38,118 nt of DNA, taken from NCBI RefSeq assembly GCF_003258295.1, contig NZ_QKYN01000121.1, positions 1 to 38,118 on the forward strand, given 5' to 3'. A program made the position numbers and the translations under genes. This document shows, piece after piece, positions 7,595 through 16,323 of the stretch. Numbering within the stretch: the first letter of the stretch is position 1; each line of letters opens with the position of its first letter. This DNA is from Streptacidiphilus pinicola. Lineage in GTDB: Bacteria; Actinomycetota; Actinomycetes; Streptomycetales; Streptomycetaceae. The notes beneath the pieces were generated by a model, which made no database searches, was not told the origin of the DNA, and was given only the letters and a program-made list of their open reading frames with translations.

Positions 7595-8572
7595 CTATGT
7601 GGGGAACAGGGTCAGGGCGTTGTCGAAGCGGTCGACAGCCTCGGCGTGGCCGAAGAGTCCAGCCAGTCCGCCGGTGTGCCAGAACACGGTCGTCTGGCCG
7701 GGAGCGATGGTGCCGTCCCCGACCGCGGCTACGAGTCCAGCCATCGCCCGCCCGGTGTAGACGGGGTCGAGTGCGATGCCCTCAGTGCGGGCGGCGAGCT
7801 CGAGTGCCGCCGCGGTGGAATCGGTGAGTCGGCCATAGCCGGGTCCGACCTGGTCGGTGCGGATGCGGAGCTGGCCCGGTCCTGTCGGGGTGGTCAGCTC
7901 ACCGGCCATCGCGGCGACGGCAGCGGCGGGTTGGTCCATGGCTCCGGTGTCGACGCCCAGTACACGCTCGGCGCCCAGTGCGGCCACCAGCCCCGCCATG
8001 GTGCCCCCCGAGCCCAGCGCGACGACGGCCGTGTCGACCGAAGGAAGCTGGGACAGCAACTCCTGGCCTGCCTGCTCGTAGCCCCTTGCGCCCGTGGCGT
8101 CGGAGCCCCCGAACGGGATCAACGCCGGGCGCCCACCCCGACGCCGCAGCACGTCGACAAGCCCCTGGGCGGTCTCCACGAGCTGCTGCAGGTCGACGTC
8201 GCCAGCCCAGTGGACCTGGGCACCGAAGAGAGTATCCAGGGTCAGATTTCCCGAGCGAGAGGCGCCAGGCTTCCCGGGAAACACGAGCACGACGTCAAGA
8301 CCCAGCTTCGCCCCGGCCGCGGCGGTCAGCCTGGCATGGTTGGACTGCGGCGCCCCGACGGTGACCAGGGTGTCCGCTCCGGCAGCCATCGCCGCGCCGA
8401 CCGTGTACTCAAGCTTGCGTACCTTGTTCCCGCCCGCTCCCAGTCCGATCAAGTCGTCCCGCTTGATCCACAGGTCGCCTTCCCGCAAACCGAGCCTGAC
8501 CGCCAGGCGTGGGGCTGCCTCCAGGGGCGTCGGCCAGTTTCCCAGTGATGTGCGCACAGCAGACTCGGTCAC
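7595..8572 (-). CDS. PLP-dependent D-cysteine desulfhydrase / ACC deaminase family
   Basis: A protein of 325 residues, full length for this fold-type II PLP family. The cofactor lysine lies in GAGGNKVRKLEY (K50), preceded by the WIKRDD strand. SNHARLTAAAGAKLGL and the GSGGTMAGL phosphate-binding loop are also present. Members either split D-cysteine to pyruvate, H2S and ammonia or open 1-aminocyclopropane-1-carboxylate. Sequence inspection alone does not decide, though the D-cysteine desulfhydrase group looks closest. Start is GTG 8572, 8 bases after GGAG. It is followed convergently by the Rv2466c-like gene (48-bp gap) and preceded by the NTF2-like gene on the same strand. Confidence 0.88.
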   Translation of the reverse strand: MTESAVRTSLGNWPTPLEAAPRLAVRLGLREGDLWIKRDDLIGLGAGGNKVRKLEYTVGAAMAAGADTLVTVGAPQSNHARLTAAAGAKLGLDVVLVFPGKPGASRSGNLTLDTLFGAQVHWAGDVDLQQLVETAQGLVDVLRRRGGRPALIPFGGSDATGARGYEQAGQELLSQLPSVDTAVVALGSGGTMAGLVAALGAERVLGVDTGAMDQPAAAVAAMAGELTTPTGPGQLRIRTDQVGPGYGRLTDSTAAALELAARTEGIALDPVYTGRAMAGLVAAVGDGTIAPGQTTVFWHTGGLAGLFGHAEAVDRFDNALTLFPT

Positions 8573-8642
8573 GGCGGCTCTCCATCGGGCGGTTGCTGAT
8601 CAGCCGTCTCTTCAGCGGCGTCAGACATTCTTGCCCACGGTC

Positions 8643-9029
8643 TCAATGCTCGTCGCCGACCCGGGAGACGTGGTACTGCCGGATTTGCCAGTCCCCACTC
8701 ACGCGCTCAAGGACCAGGGAGAGGTAGACCCTGGCCTGCCAGTCCGACGGATCGCGGAAGGTGACATCCACGAATCCGCCGGCAACGTCGCCGCCGATCG
8801 CGTACGCATGGAGCACGTTGACGTCCACGGCGCGACGGTAGTCGGGAACAGCCTCGTAGTAATCCGCGACCGCCTCACGGCCGACCAACGGCTCGGGCCC
8901 GAAGCCCTGGAAGAGTGCGTCCGGCGCGAACAGGGCAGCCATATCCCCCAGGTCGTGACTGTTGAACGCGGCCGTCCAGCGCTCCACCATCTGATGCACT
9001 GAGCCCACCTGCTGAGCCTTCTCGCGCAT
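8643..9029 (-). CDS. NTF2-like (SnoaL/SgcJ-type) protein
   Basis: A protein of 128 residues. VERWTAAFNSHDLGDMAALFAPDALF followed by FVDVTFRDPSDWQARVYLSL and a C-terminal DWQIRQYHVSRV strand is the cone-shaped alpha+beta fold of the SnoaL/SgcJ/EcaC group. Such proteins bind small hydrophobic ligands and may act as isomerases, cyclases or accessory factors; the exact role is unknown. It is transcribed divergently from tetR, from a promoter (9075-9103, minus) that overlaps two operator-like sites, so it is probably repressed by that TetR. Start is ATG 9029. Confidence 0.85.
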   Translation of the reverse strand: MREKAQQVGSVHQMVERWTAAFNSHDLGDMAALFAPDALFQGFGPEPLVGREAVADYYEAVPDYRRAVDVNVLHAYAIGGDVAGGFVDVTFRDPSDWQARVYLSLVLERVSGDWQIRQYHVSRVGDEH

Positions 9030-9055
9030 GACGTCCGCACCGTCCTCAAATTGAC

Positions 9056-9073
9056 TAGCCGACCGGTCTACTA
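9056..9073. promoter_or_regulatory. TetR-type operator, site B1
   Basis: TAGCCGACCGGTCTACTA differs from site A at two positions and pairs at 7 of 9 positions of the palindrome. It lies in the 75-bp gap between the divergent NTF2-like and tetR genes, as expected for autoregulation. Confidence 0.75.
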
Positions 9074-9074
9074 A

Positions 9075-9103
9075 AAGGTAGACGGCCGGTCGTAGACTGG
9101 CAA
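9075..9103 (-). promoter_or_regulatory. Promoter of the NTF2-like gene
   Basis: Read on the minus strand, TTGCCA (9103-9098), 17 bp, TACCTT (9080-9075). Operator half-site B2 lies inside the spacer and operator B1 begins directly after the -10 box. On the plus strand, TAGACT (9093-9098) ends 6 bp before the tetR ATG at 9105, and no ribosome site is visible, which suggests a leaderless tetR transcript from the same region. Confidence 0.6.
9079..9096. promoter_or_regulatory. Second, weaker TetR-type site (B2)
   Basis: TAGACGGCCGGTCGTAGA matches site A at 13 of 18 positions with one good half-site. It is 5 bp from B1. Two adjacent sites would allow cooperative binding across both promoters. Confidence 0.5.
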
Positions 9104-9104
9104 G

Positions 9105-9725
9105 ATGGGACGAACCAGTGACGCCCGGGAGAAGATCCTCAAGGCCGCACAGTCACTCATCGAGCTGCGCGGCTACTCGGCATTGGGCGTGGCCGAGATC
9201 TGCAAGGCCGCAGGTGTGCCGAAGGGCAGCTTCTACTACTTCTTCGAGACGAAGGAGTTGCTCGCGCTGGCCGTCATAGACGAACACTGGGCCGTTCAGC
9301 GGGTTGCATGGGAACGCATCATGCGCAGTGACGCGCAACCCCTGCAGCGCCTGCGGCAACTGTTCGAGGAGACCGAGGCCGGCCAGCGGGCCGGGCGAAA
9401 GAGCTGCGGCACGGTGTCTGGCTGCCTGTTCGGCAACCTGAGCCTGGAGCTGAGCAACCAGACCGAACCGATCCGCGAGCGCCTGCAGCAGATCTTCGAC
9501 AGGCAGGTCGAAATGGTCGACCAGGTCATCTCCGAGGCTCAGCAGCAAGGTGACGTCGCCGTCGTTGACAGCCACGAGGCGGCCCGCTCAGTAGTCGCGC
9601 AGTTGGAGGGTCAGGTGCTGTTCGCCAAGCTCTACAACAACCCTCAGCGCCTGGAGACGCTGTGGAGCAACTGCCTGGCCCTGCTTGATGCCCGCGTCCG
9701 GCCGGCAACCGCGGACGCGCACTGA
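9105..9725 (+). CDS. TetR/AcrR-family repressor with candidate redox cysteines
   Basis: A protein of 206 residues. The N-terminal HTH covers about 5-52 (AREKILKAAQSLIELRGYSA followed by LGVAEICKAAGVPKGSFYYFF). The ligand domain contains KSCGTVSGCLFGNLSLELS, with Cys101 and Cys107. The GCLxGN stretch resembles the region of E. coli NemR and related electrophile sensors that carries a reactive Cys, so sensing of quinones, aldehydes or other electrophiles is plausible. Palindromes that match a TetR operator lie just upstream (9056-9096) and in front of the SDR genes at 5240 and 26207, all TetR-type candidates for this protein. The transcript may be leaderless. Confidence 0.92.
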   Translation: MGRTSDAREKILKAAQSLIELRGYSALGVAEICKAAGVPKGSFYYFFETKELLALAVIDEHWAVQRVAWERIMRSDAQPLQRLRQLFEETEAGQRAGRKSCGTVSGCLFGNLSLELSNQTEPIRERLQQIFDRQVEMVDQVISEAQQQGDVAVVDSHEAARSVVAQLEGQVLFAKLYNNPQRLETLWSNCLALLDARVRPATADAH

Positions 9726-9815
9726 CCGCACCGGCGCCCGCGGCACACGTCCCACCCAGGGGTCGGGTGCCCCTAACATGCATTTGTCCGACTCTGATCT
9801 GATTCCGGGAGACGC

Positions 9816-12635
9816 ATGGTAGGCACCCCTGGGTATCCCCGCGGAGTTGAGGCCGCTGGATTGGTCGGGCGGAGCGACGAGGCCGCTCTCATCAACGCCT
9901 TCCTGGTCGAGTCCGTGAGCGGGAACAGCGGAGGAGCACTCCTGCTCACCGGTGAACCCGGGGTGGGCAAAACCGTCCTCCTGGACTGTGCAGCGGAGGC
10001 TGCCAGGGCTGCGGGAACGCAGGTTCTGCGCGGTGCCGGCGTGGAATTCGAAACCCATGTCACCTACGCGGGCCTCCATCAGATCCTTCTTCCCCTCGAC
10101 GTCGAGTTCGAGCACCTTCGCCGCCGACACCGCAGCGTGCTGTCAGCGGCCCTCGGGCTCGGCGCAAGCCCAGCCCCGGATCCGACCGACGTCTCCGAGG
10201 CCACACTCGCCCTGCTGCGCCTCGCCGCAGCGCACAGGCCGCTGTTGGTGATCGTGGACGACGTGCACTGGCTCGACCAGCCAAGCGCCGCGGTCCTGGA
10301 ACTCGTCTCTCATCGGTTCACCGGCGGACCGCTTGGCCTCATCGCAGCGTCACGCCCGGCGGACAGTTCCTTCCGGCAATCCAAGATTCCTGCGCACAAG
10401 GTGCAGCCACTCGGCGACGAGGCGGCGGCCGAGTTGCTACGCGACCGGTTCCCGACGCTGACGCCCCGGGCCCGCGCGCGGCTGGTGGCGGAGGCGCAAG
10501 GCAACCCACTGGCGCTGCTGGAGTTGGCGGGCGAAGCCAGCGGCGTCCACTCAGCCGACGGAATGGCCCCAGCCGTGGTGGCGCCCGCGAGATCGCTCCG
10601 GACCCTGTTTGCCTCTCGGGTGGGCCAACTGCCGGCTGCGGCCCGGCATCTCCTGGTGCGGGCGGCCCTGGACGGTACCGGCGATCCACGTGTTCTGCGG
10701 ACCACCGGTGCCGGCCACCCCCGTTACGGCGATCTCGCCCCGGCCGAACAGGCCGGGCTTGTCTGCTTCGACGAGGACGCGGGGCGCATCGCCTTCGCGC
10801 ATCCGCTGATCCCTTCCGTGGTGCTGAAACAGTCGACCAGCGAGGAACTTCGGTCGGCACACCGAGCCCTGGCGCAGCTCCTGGCGGATCAGCCCGAGCG
10901 CCGGGCGTGGCACCTCGCGGAGGCGACCATCGGGCCCGATGCATGGGTGGCCGCGCTGCTCGCCGATGTCGCCCAACAGAGCATGCAACGAGGCGACGCG
11001 GTCGGAGCCGTGTCCGCGTTGCTGCGGTCAGCCGAGCTGAGCCCGAGCGGCAGCGACCGAAGCCGTCGCCTCGCTGAAGCGGCGCTCCTCGGCGCCGAGG
11101 TCACCGGCGAGCTGTGCCGCACCCCGCAGTTGCTCGCGACCGCCCGCGAGGCCGATCCCGATCACCACCACGCGTTGCAGGCCGCAGCCACCGCCTCGTA
11201 CATGCTTCTCAGCGGTGCGGGCGATGTCGACACCGCCCACCAGTTGTTGGCCGGGGCCCTGGACGGCTTCTCAGACCGGGGCGCCGACGACGAACGGGAG
11301 CTGGACGAGGTACTCGGCAGCTTGATCATGGTGTGCTTCTACGGTGGGAAAGCCGATCTGTGGGACCTCTTCCACAAGACCGTCGCGCCCGCTGCTCCCG
11401 ACGTCCTGGTGTCCCTGTCCGGCAGCACCTTGTGCGACCCGGTCCGGGCCGAGTCCGCCGTGCTTGAACAACTCGACCGTCTGATCGAGGCAAGCGCTCA
11501 TGAGGCCGACCCGGGCCGCATTGTCCGGCTGGCGACCGCCGGTCTGTTCGTGGACCGCGCCTCGGGGCTCCGCCAAGCGCTGTTGCGTGTGGTCCACGAC
11601 GGTCGGCGGGGCGGCGCCGTGGCCTCGGCCATCAACGCCCTCTTGCTGTTGGGGTTCGACAGCTTCGTGACCGGCGCCTGGGACGAGGCGGAGGACCTGC
11701 TCATCGAGGCGCAGGAACTCTGCGAAGCCCACGGGTATGGACTCTTGGCATTGTCGGGACGCTTTATTCGGGCTCTCCTGGCCGCCGGGCGGGGCGATTT
11801 CGAGGCGGCCGGCGTACTGGTCGACAACATCACCCACTGGGCAGCACCCCGCAGGTTCCAGGTGGCCCAGATGTACACGCATCGCATCCGGGCGCTGGCC
11901 GCTCTGGGAAGGGCCGACTACGAGGACGCCTACCGGAACGCGACCGCCATCGGCCCAGCAGGGGTCTTCGTCCCCTGCGCGCCCCTTAATCTCCACATGC
12001 TCATGGATCTCGTCGAAGCCGCCGTCGGGAGCAACCGCCGGACCGAGGCCGACGCCCACGTCACGGCGATCCGCGAAGCCGGCATTGCCGACCTGTCCCC
12101 ACGTCTCGCCCTCCTCGCGGCAGGTGCTTCGGCTATCGCCGCCTCCGGCACTGTGGCCACCACGCTCTTCGAGGAAGCACTGTCCGCTCCAGGAGTCGAG
12201 CGTTGGAGCTTCGAACTGGCCCGCGTGCGATTGGCTTACGGCCAACACCTCCGGCGCTCCCGGCACGTCGCTGCCTCCCGGGTGCAGTTGGAGGCAGCAC
12301 TCGACGCCTTCGAGCGGATCGGAGCGCGGCCCTGGGCCACCAGAGCACGCAACGAACTGCGGGCCACGGCCGAGAGAAGGTCGCGGACAAGGGCCACTGG
12401 CCCGGCCGCGCTCACCCCACGGGAGCTCGAGATCGCCCGGCTGGCCGCTTCCGGGCTGAGCAACAAGCAGATCGGTGAGCAGCTACGTCTGTCCGCCAGA
12501 ACCGTCGGAGCGCATCTGCGTCACGTCTTCCAGAAGCTGGGAGTGGCCTCGCGTGTCGTGCTCGGGGAAGCACTCGGCCCCGTGTGTCCCGAACCAGCGG
12601 AGACCGGGAGGCCGCCGCTGAAGAAGGAGAGCTGA
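9816..12635 (+). CDS. LAL-type LuxR regulator 1
   Basis: A protein of 939 residues, the usual size for large ATP-binding LuxR (LAL) regulators of the MalT/STAND class. The N-terminal NTPase has Walker A GEPGVGKT (about 46-53) and Walker B LLVIVDDVHWLD (about 145-156). A long helical TPR-like middle follows. The C-terminal LuxR HTH is LTPRELEIARLAASGLSNKQ, IGEQLRLSARTVGAHLRHVF and QKLGVASR. Such proteins activate transcription of nearby gene sets on ligand and ATP binding. ATG 9816 follows GGGAG. The stop is 13 bp from the convergent AraC gene. It is the first of three LAL paralogues in the window; no 20-bp box is seen upstream of this one. Confidence 0.93.
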   Translation: MVGTPGYPRGVEAAGLVGRSDEAALINAFLVESVSGNSGGALLLTGEPGVGKTVLLDCAAEAARAAGTQVLRGAGVEFETHVTYAGLHQILLPLDVEFEHLRRRHRSVLSAALGLGASPAPDPTDVSEATLALLRLAAAHRPLLVIVDDVHWLDQPSAAVLELVSHRFTGGPLGLIAASRPADSSFRQSKIPAHKVQPLGDEAAAELLRDRFPTLTPRARARLVAEAQGNPLALLELAGEASGVHSADGMAPAVVAPARSLRTLFASRVGQLPAAARHLLVRAALDGTGDPRVLRTTGAGHPRYGDLAPAEQAGLVCFDEDAGRIAFAHPLIPSVVLKQSTSEELRSAHRALAQLLADQPERRAWHLAEATIGPDAWVAALLADVAQQSMQRGDAVGAVSALLRSAELSPSGSDRSRRLAEAALLGAEVTGELCRTPQLLATAREADPDHHHALQAAATASYMLLSGAGDVDTAHQLLAGALDGFSDRGADDERELDEVLGSLIMVCFYGGKADLWDLFHKTVAPAAPDVLVSLSGSTLCDPVRAESAVLEQLDRLIEASAHEADPGRIVRLATAGLFVDRASGLRQALLRVVHDGRRGGAVASAINALLLLGFDSFVTGAWDEAEDLLIEAQELCEAHGYGLLALSGRFIRALLAAGRGDFEAAGVLVDNITHWAAPRRFQVAQMYTHRIRALAALGRADYEDAYRNATAIGPAGVFVPCAPLNLHMLMDLVEAAVGSNRRTEADAHVTAIREAGIADLSPRLALLAAGASAIAASGTVATTLFEEALSAPGVERWSFELARVRLAYGQHLRRSRHVAASRVQLEAALDAFERIGARPWATRARNELRATAERRSRTRATGPAALTPRELEIARLAASGLSNKQIGEQLRLSARTVGAHLRHVFQKLGVASRVVLGEALGPVCPEPAETGRPPLKKES

Positions 12636-12648
12636 TCCGGTCGGGCAA

Positions 12649-13604
12649 TCACTTGCCACGCAGCGCCGTTGTGGTCTTGCCGGTGCGCTCGCGCAGGAGC
12701 ACCCGCAGGGTGTTGGGGTGTTCGTAGCCGACCTTCCGGGCGATGACCTCCAACGACATGTCGGTCGTGCGCAGCAGGTGGGAGGCACGTTCGATCCTCA
12801 GGTCCTGGACGAATCGAATCGGAGAGTTCCCGACCGTGCGCTGGACGGCGCGTTGCAGGGTCCTTTCACTGACGCCAATGGCCTTGGCCGCGTCGGGCAC
12901 ACTGAGTGGTTCGGCCAAATGCTCCCGGGCCCAGCGTTCGAACGCGGCGACCGTGGGGTCGCTCTGCGCGAGTGCGCTGGGGATGACGTAGGCCGCCTGT
13001 GACGGGCGTTCGTCGACGACCAGGTAACGGGCCACCAGGTCGGCGAGCGCGGGGCTGCTCGCCCGGACGATCGCGAGGGCGAGGTCGATGTGCCCGAAGG
13101 CAGCGCCGGCGGTGGTGACGCCGTCGCAGGTGATGACCATCTGGCTGTGGTCGAGCGTGACGTTCGGGTACCTGGCGCGGAAGGCCGGCGAGAGCCACCA
13201 GGTTGTGGTGGCGCGCAGCCCGTCCAGGATCCCGGCCTCGGCCAGGAGGAAGGTGCCCGCGCACGCCGAGGCGATGGTCGTTCCGCGCTCACGGGTGCGG
13301 GCGATGAGATCGCGGACGGAGCGCGACGCCGCGCCGCCGACATGGTCGAGCAGCGCCGATGGATCGCTTTCTGCCAGCGCCGGAACGACCAGGAGATCCG
13401 CCGTCTCGGCCTGCGTGAGCGGTTGGGGGGCCACAAGGAGTCCGCCCCGGTCCGCACGGAGGGGCTAGGGCCGATCATGGTCACGTTCCAGGTCGGTGCC
13501 TGGTGAATCTGGCCGCCCAGGGCGTTCGCGTTGCTCAGGACATCCAGGATCGCCGCGAGGCCGGAGTCGAAGACCCCGTCGTAGACGACGACTGCTACCT
13601 GCAT
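12649..13604 (-). pseudogene. GlxA-type AraC-family regulator, frameshifted
   Basis: The N-terminal frame starts at ATG 13604 (MQVAVVVYDGVFDSGLAAIL) and runs to about 13443. The rest (LVAPQPLTQAETADLLVVPA onward) continues in another frame to the stop at 12649. Restoring one G in the GCGGACTCC run (around 13441-13443) joins them into a protein of about 318 residues: a DJ-1/PfpI-like domain with the nucleophile-elbow stretch IASACAGTFLLAEAG, then a double AraC HTH (LSVPDAAKAIGVSERTLQRA, LEVIARKVGYEHPNTLRVLL). Both halves are well conserved, so the shift may be a sequencing error or a very recent mutation. If real, no full regulator is made. The start codon abuts a 37-bp palindrome and a TAGAAT -10 box, so the transcript should be leaderless. 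Confidence 0.85.
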
Positions 13605-13641
13605 GGCGGAAATTCTACCGTTCATATCGATTCTGCCACCG
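13605..13641. promoter_or_regulatory. 37-bp palindromic element, copy C (AraC promoter)
   Basis: Read towards the AraC gene it begins CGGTGGCAGAATCGA and ends TTTCCGCC, followed directly by the ATG. It shares length, both ends and scattered central bases with copies at 15658-15694 and 16475-16511. The inner TAGAAT (13617-13612, minus) is a near-ideal -10 box ending 7 bp before the ATG. The overlap of element and promoter suggests autoregulation. Confidence 0.7.
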
Positions 13642-13651
13642 TATGACCGGA

Positions 13652-14680
13652 TCAGACTGCAGGCTCGGCTTCGATGACCGCGAAGGCTCCAGCGGATCCG
13701 ACCCTGACCCGCCTCAGGCCTGCCTCGCTGAACAAGGCGTCGAACTCAGCGATCTGACGCTCCCTCCCACCGGTCATGACGAGCATGTTCATGTCCATCA
13801 GTGGAGCGAGTCCGGGCTCTGCGGCCTCGCCGACCAGGTGGTCGACGACGGCGATACGGCCGCCCTTCGCGAGCGACGTGCGGCAGTTCCGGAGGATGCG
13901 GACACAGGCGGCGTCGTCCCAGTCGTGCAGGATGTACTTGAGCACGTACAGGTCCGCCGCCGGAACCGACTCGAAGAAGTCTCCGGCAAGGACAGTGAAG
14001 CGCCCGTCCAGCCCGTCAGCCTTGGCGGCCTCCGAGGCGGCCGGGACGATGTGAGGCAGGTCAAAGACTCCACCGTTGAGCTCCGGGTTGACCCTCATCA
14101 TGGCCATGATGAGGTCGCCGGCGGCTCCGCCGATGTCCAGGGCGAGGCCGACGCCATTGGTGTCCAGCACGGCGGCGATGTCGCGGGCAGCCGCCTGGGA
14201 CAGATTGCTCATCGACTCGGTGAAGAAGTATGCCTCCTCGACGTGCCGGGCGAAGTAGTCGAAGATGTTCGCTTCGCCGTGGGCCGCAGTGACCTGGTGC
14301 CGGCCGGTCCGGACGGCCTCGGGGAACCCTCCCCACGGCAGCCAGTGCCCCGGCGCCGACTGGGATACGGCGAAGTACCGCAGCGAGTGCGGGGCGTCCT
14401 GCCGCAGAGTGCTGAGCAGGGACGTGCCGGTGAAGTGGTGTCCGTCCTCGGAGGTCACCAGGCCCAGGGACGCGCAGGTGCGCAAGAGGCGGCGGGTCGC
14501 GTCGGGGTCCGTGGACTCCTTCTCGGCGATCGCGTCCGCGGTGTCTGCTCCCGCCGCCAGGTGGTCGGCGAGGTTGTACAACGCCGCGGCTCGAACGACC
14601 TGGGTGACCCAGAAGCCCGTGACCATGCCCATCATGCGCACATAGTCCTGGGCCTCGGCCGGCAGCGGTGTCCTCGTCAC
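13652..14680 (-). CDS. SAM-dependent O-methyltransferase (COMT/DnrK-like)
   Basis: Start at GTG 14680 behind a strong AAAGGAGATC; the longer frame from 14737 has no such site. The product is 342 residues. An N-terminal dimerisation winged helix is followed by the class I SAM fold with [10 protein letters not shown] (about 173), [24 protein letters not shown] and [16 protein letters not shown] is the typical catalytic-region motif of actinobacterial natural-product O-methyltransferases, which methylate phenolic hydroxyls of aromatic or polyketide substrates. No scaffold synthase lies in the window, so the substrate is unknown. It is on the same strand as the Ohr-like and monooxygenase genes. 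Confidence 0.9.
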   Translation of the reverse strand: MTRTPLPAEAQDYVRMMGMVTGFWVTQVVRAAALYNLADHLAAGADTADAIAEKESTDPDATRRLLRTCASLGLVTSEDGHHFTGTSLLSTLRQDAPHSLRYFAVSQSAPGHWLPWGGFPEAVRTGRHQVTAAHGEANIFDYFARHVEEAYFFTESMSNLSQAAARDIAAVLDTNGVGLALDIGGAAGDLIMAMMRVNPELNGGVFDLPHIVPAASEAAKADGLDGRFTVLAGDFFESVPAADLYVLKYILHDWDDAACVRILRNCRTSLAKGGRIAVVDHLVGEAAEPGLAPLMDMNMLVMTGGRERQIAEFDALFSEAGLRRVRVGSAGAFAVIEAEPAV

Positions 14681-14772
14681 GATCAGATCTCCTTTGCGGG
14701 AAGGCAACCCGAACCGGTGACCCGTGGGCGGGGTCACCAGCCGGTTGTGTGGGGCACGGATGCGCCGGGCTA

Positions 14773-15189
14773 CTACTCGATGATGAGTTCGACGGGGATG
14801 TTCCCGCGGGTGGCCTTGGAGTACGGGCAGCCCGCGTGCGCCTGCTCGACGAGCTTGCGGCCCGTCTCGTTCTGCAGGTCCTCCGGCAGCTTGACCCGCA
14901 GCACGCCCGTGAGCGCGAAACCGCCGTCCGTGTCGTCCTTGCCGATGCCGATCTCCGCAGTCACCGAGATCTTGCCGGTGGCGATCTTGGCCTCCCGGCC
15001 GACCACGCCGAGCGTGCTGGTGAAGCAGGCCGCCCAGCCGGCGGCCAAGAGCTGCTCGGGGTTGGTGCCCTTGCCGTCACCGCCGAGCGCCGGCGGGAAC
15101 GCCAGCTTCACTTCGAGCTGTCCGTCGGAGCTGACGGCACGGCCATCCCTGCCGGTAGCCGTGACGGTGGCGGTGTAGAGGGTGTCCAT
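14773..15189 (-). CDS. Organic hydroperoxide resistance protein (Ohr/OsmC family)
   Basis: A protein of 138 residues. Ohr reduces organic and fatty-acid hydroperoxides through two cysteines. Both are present: C55 in [10 protein letters not shown] and C121 in [31 protein letters not shown] and the terminal IPVELIIE are typical of Ohr rather than OsmC. The start is uncertain between ATG 15189 and GTG 15201; the ATG matches the family N-terminus. It lies between the O-methyltransferase and the small monooxygenase genes on the same strand. No OhrR regulator is adjacent, so control may come from the AraC or LAL system. Confidence 0.92.
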   Translation of the reverse strand: MDTLYTATVTATGRDGRAVSSDGQLEVKLAFPPALGGDGKGTNPEQLLAAGWAACFTSTLGVVGREAKIATGKISVTAEIGIGKDDTDGGFALTGVLRVKLPEDLQNETGRKLVEQAHAGCPYSKATRGNIPVELIIE

Positions 15190-15287
15190 AGTTCCAACCA
15201 CTTCCTTGACTGTGTCCTGTTGTTCTCATGTGCCGCGCTCGGCGCGGCAGGGGTTTCGGGGCCCTGCCCGACTCAGCTCCTTGCCGC

Positions 15288-15584
15288 TCAGGAGACCTTC
15301 GAGCCCAGCAGGTCCACCGAGGCGATCACCGGCGGCGCGCTGAGCTTGGTCTTCGCAGCCTCGCCCAGCGCGGCAGCGATCGGGCCCGTCAGGTGGGCCT
15401 GGCGTCCTTGCTCGTCGTCGAAGGTGTCGAAGACGCCGAACGTGGTCGCGTCCTCGCGGAACGCGAACCAGGTGACCGTGCCCTGTTCCCGTTCGGCCAG
15501 CTCCTGCGCGCCGCGCAGCATCGCCCCAACCTCCTCGGCGTACTCCGGTTTGGCCTCGATACGTACCAGCAGACCGACCTTCAT
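15288..15584 (-). CDS. Antibiotic biosynthesis monooxygenase (ABM) domain protein
   Basis: A protein of 98 residues starting at ATG 15584 behind GAGGAGT. The sequence MKVGLLVRIEAKPEYAEEVG, EREQGTVTWFAFRED, TTFGVFDTFDDEQGRQAHL is the ABM ferredoxin-like fold found in cofactor-free oxygenases (ActVA-Orf6 type) and in YgiN-like quinol monooxygenases. It probably dimerises and oxidises quinol or anthrone-like compounds, though many members are uncharacterised. Its upstream region carries a 20-bp box (15774-15793), a 37-bp palindrome (15658-15694) and a 13-bp motif (15638-15626), the same arrangement as upstream of the Tat protein gene at 16672. Confidence 0.85.
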   Translation of the reverse strand: MKVGLLVRIEAKPEYAEEVGAMLRGAQELAEREQGTVTWFAFREDATTFGVFDTFDDEQGRQAHLTGPIAAALGEAAKTKLSAPPVIASVDLLGSKVS

Positions 15585-15620
15585 GTGATCACTCCTCAAT
15601 TCCAGCCGCCGGCCGCCCGG

Positions 15621-15638
15621 CGTACAACGAACGTACGA
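15621..15638 (-). repeat. Shared promoter motif, ABM side
   Basis: Read on the minus strand, TCGTACGTTCGTT followed by GTACG. The first 13 bases recur exactly at 16531-16543 on the plus strand. In both places the motif starts 20 bp after the end of the 37-bp palindrome. Here it also forms a small inverted repeat, CGTAC...GTACG. Confidence 0.65.
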
Positions 15639-15657
15639 TGACGATCCGCGTTCACGT

Positions 15658-15694
15658 CAGCGGCAGAAACGACACGGATAATAGAGATTCCGCC
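15658..15694. promoter_or_regulatory. 37-bp palindromic element, copy A (ABM promoter)
   Basis: Towards the ABM gene (minus strand) it begins GGCGGAATCTCTATTATC and ends TTTCTGCCGCTG. The outer arms GGCGGAA and TTCTGCC form an imperfect inverted repeat. It aligns without gaps with copies B (16475-16511) and C (13605-13641). It lies about 74 bp upstream of the ABM start. Confidence 0.7.
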
Positions 15695-15773
15695 ATACCT
15701 GGAGCGGCCTTCGTGCTTTCGCTCCGCCGGCTACGGGGATCTGCCCCCAGTTTGCCGGTGGACCGCAATGGCT

Positions 15774-15793
15774 TACATCGGTCGATTGACCGT
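15774..15793 (-). promoter_or_regulatory. 20-bp box M1 (towards ABM gene)
   Basis: Minus strand ACGGTCAATCGACCGATGTA, 17 of 20 matches to the consensus GCAGTCAAATGACCGATGTA. It lies 189 bp upstream of the ABM start. Confidence 0.7.
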
Positions 15794-15813
15794 CTCATGC
15801 TTGCAACGCGGTC

Positions 15814-16265
15814 CTGTTCGCGCAGGTGAGCGAGTGCGGAGCTCCAGGCGACGACCTCATCGACGAGCGTGGCCAGCGCCTCGTCCTGATGGGCTCCGGG
15901 GACCGGTTCGCCGAAGTCAACGAAGTCGGCGAACAGCGACAGGGCGACCCCGTGCGGACGTCGGCCATCTTCAGTTCGCCAGCGATCAGGCGAAGGTGCT
16001 CGGCTGCGCGCGCACCCCCGACGGAGCCGTAGGAGACGATGCCGACGGCCTTGTTGTTCCACTCGGCAAAGAGGTAGTCGATGGCGTTCTTCAGGGCGCC
16101 CGACGTGGAGTGGTTGTACTCGGGCGTGACGAAGATGAATCCGTCGAAGCTCCCGATCTTGGCTGCCCACTCCTTGGTGTGGCCGTTCTGGTACTGGCCC
16201 ATGAAGGGCGGCACCGGCTCATCCAGGTGCGGGAGCGGGTAGTCCGCGATTCCGATCCTCATCAT
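15814..16265 (-). pseudogene. NADPH-dependent FMN reductase, decayed
   Basis: The frame starts MMRIGI then jumps straight to ADYPLPHLDEPVPPFMGQYQ, so about 35 residues, including the FMN-phosphate loop (GSTRPGR in relatives), are missing. DGFIFVTPEYNHSTSGALKN and AIDYLFAEWNNKAVG are intact. Near 15948-15951 one base is lost in a G run. The C-terminus (VALSLFADFVDFGEPVPGAH onward) continues in a second frame whose homology ends near 15814; that frame runs on to 15652 without the usual stop. Relatives are about 180-190-residue NAD(P)H:quinone/FMN reductases. The internal deletion removes the cofactor site, so even with the frameshift corrected the protein should be inactive. A 20-bp box (16352-16371) and a -10 box (16324-16329) still point at it. 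Confidence 0.85.
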
Positions 16266-16323
16266 CTTGCCGTTCCTCTGTCCTTGAATGGTCTCCGCGC
16301 AGGACCGGGGAGATCGGCTGGCG

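Noticed and set aside
13636-13660. GCAGTCTGATCCGGTCATAC on the minus strand, partly like the 20-bp box.
   Set aside because: Only the GCAGTC part matches; the core GTCA-NN-TGAC is lost and the match lies in the last codons and stop of the methyltransferase gene.
13496-15178. A 560-codon open frame on the plus strand.
   Set aside because: It runs antisense through the start of the AraC gene, the methyltransferase and the Ohr gene, is Arg/Gly/Val-rich with no recognisable domain, and is a by-product of GC-rich codon use.
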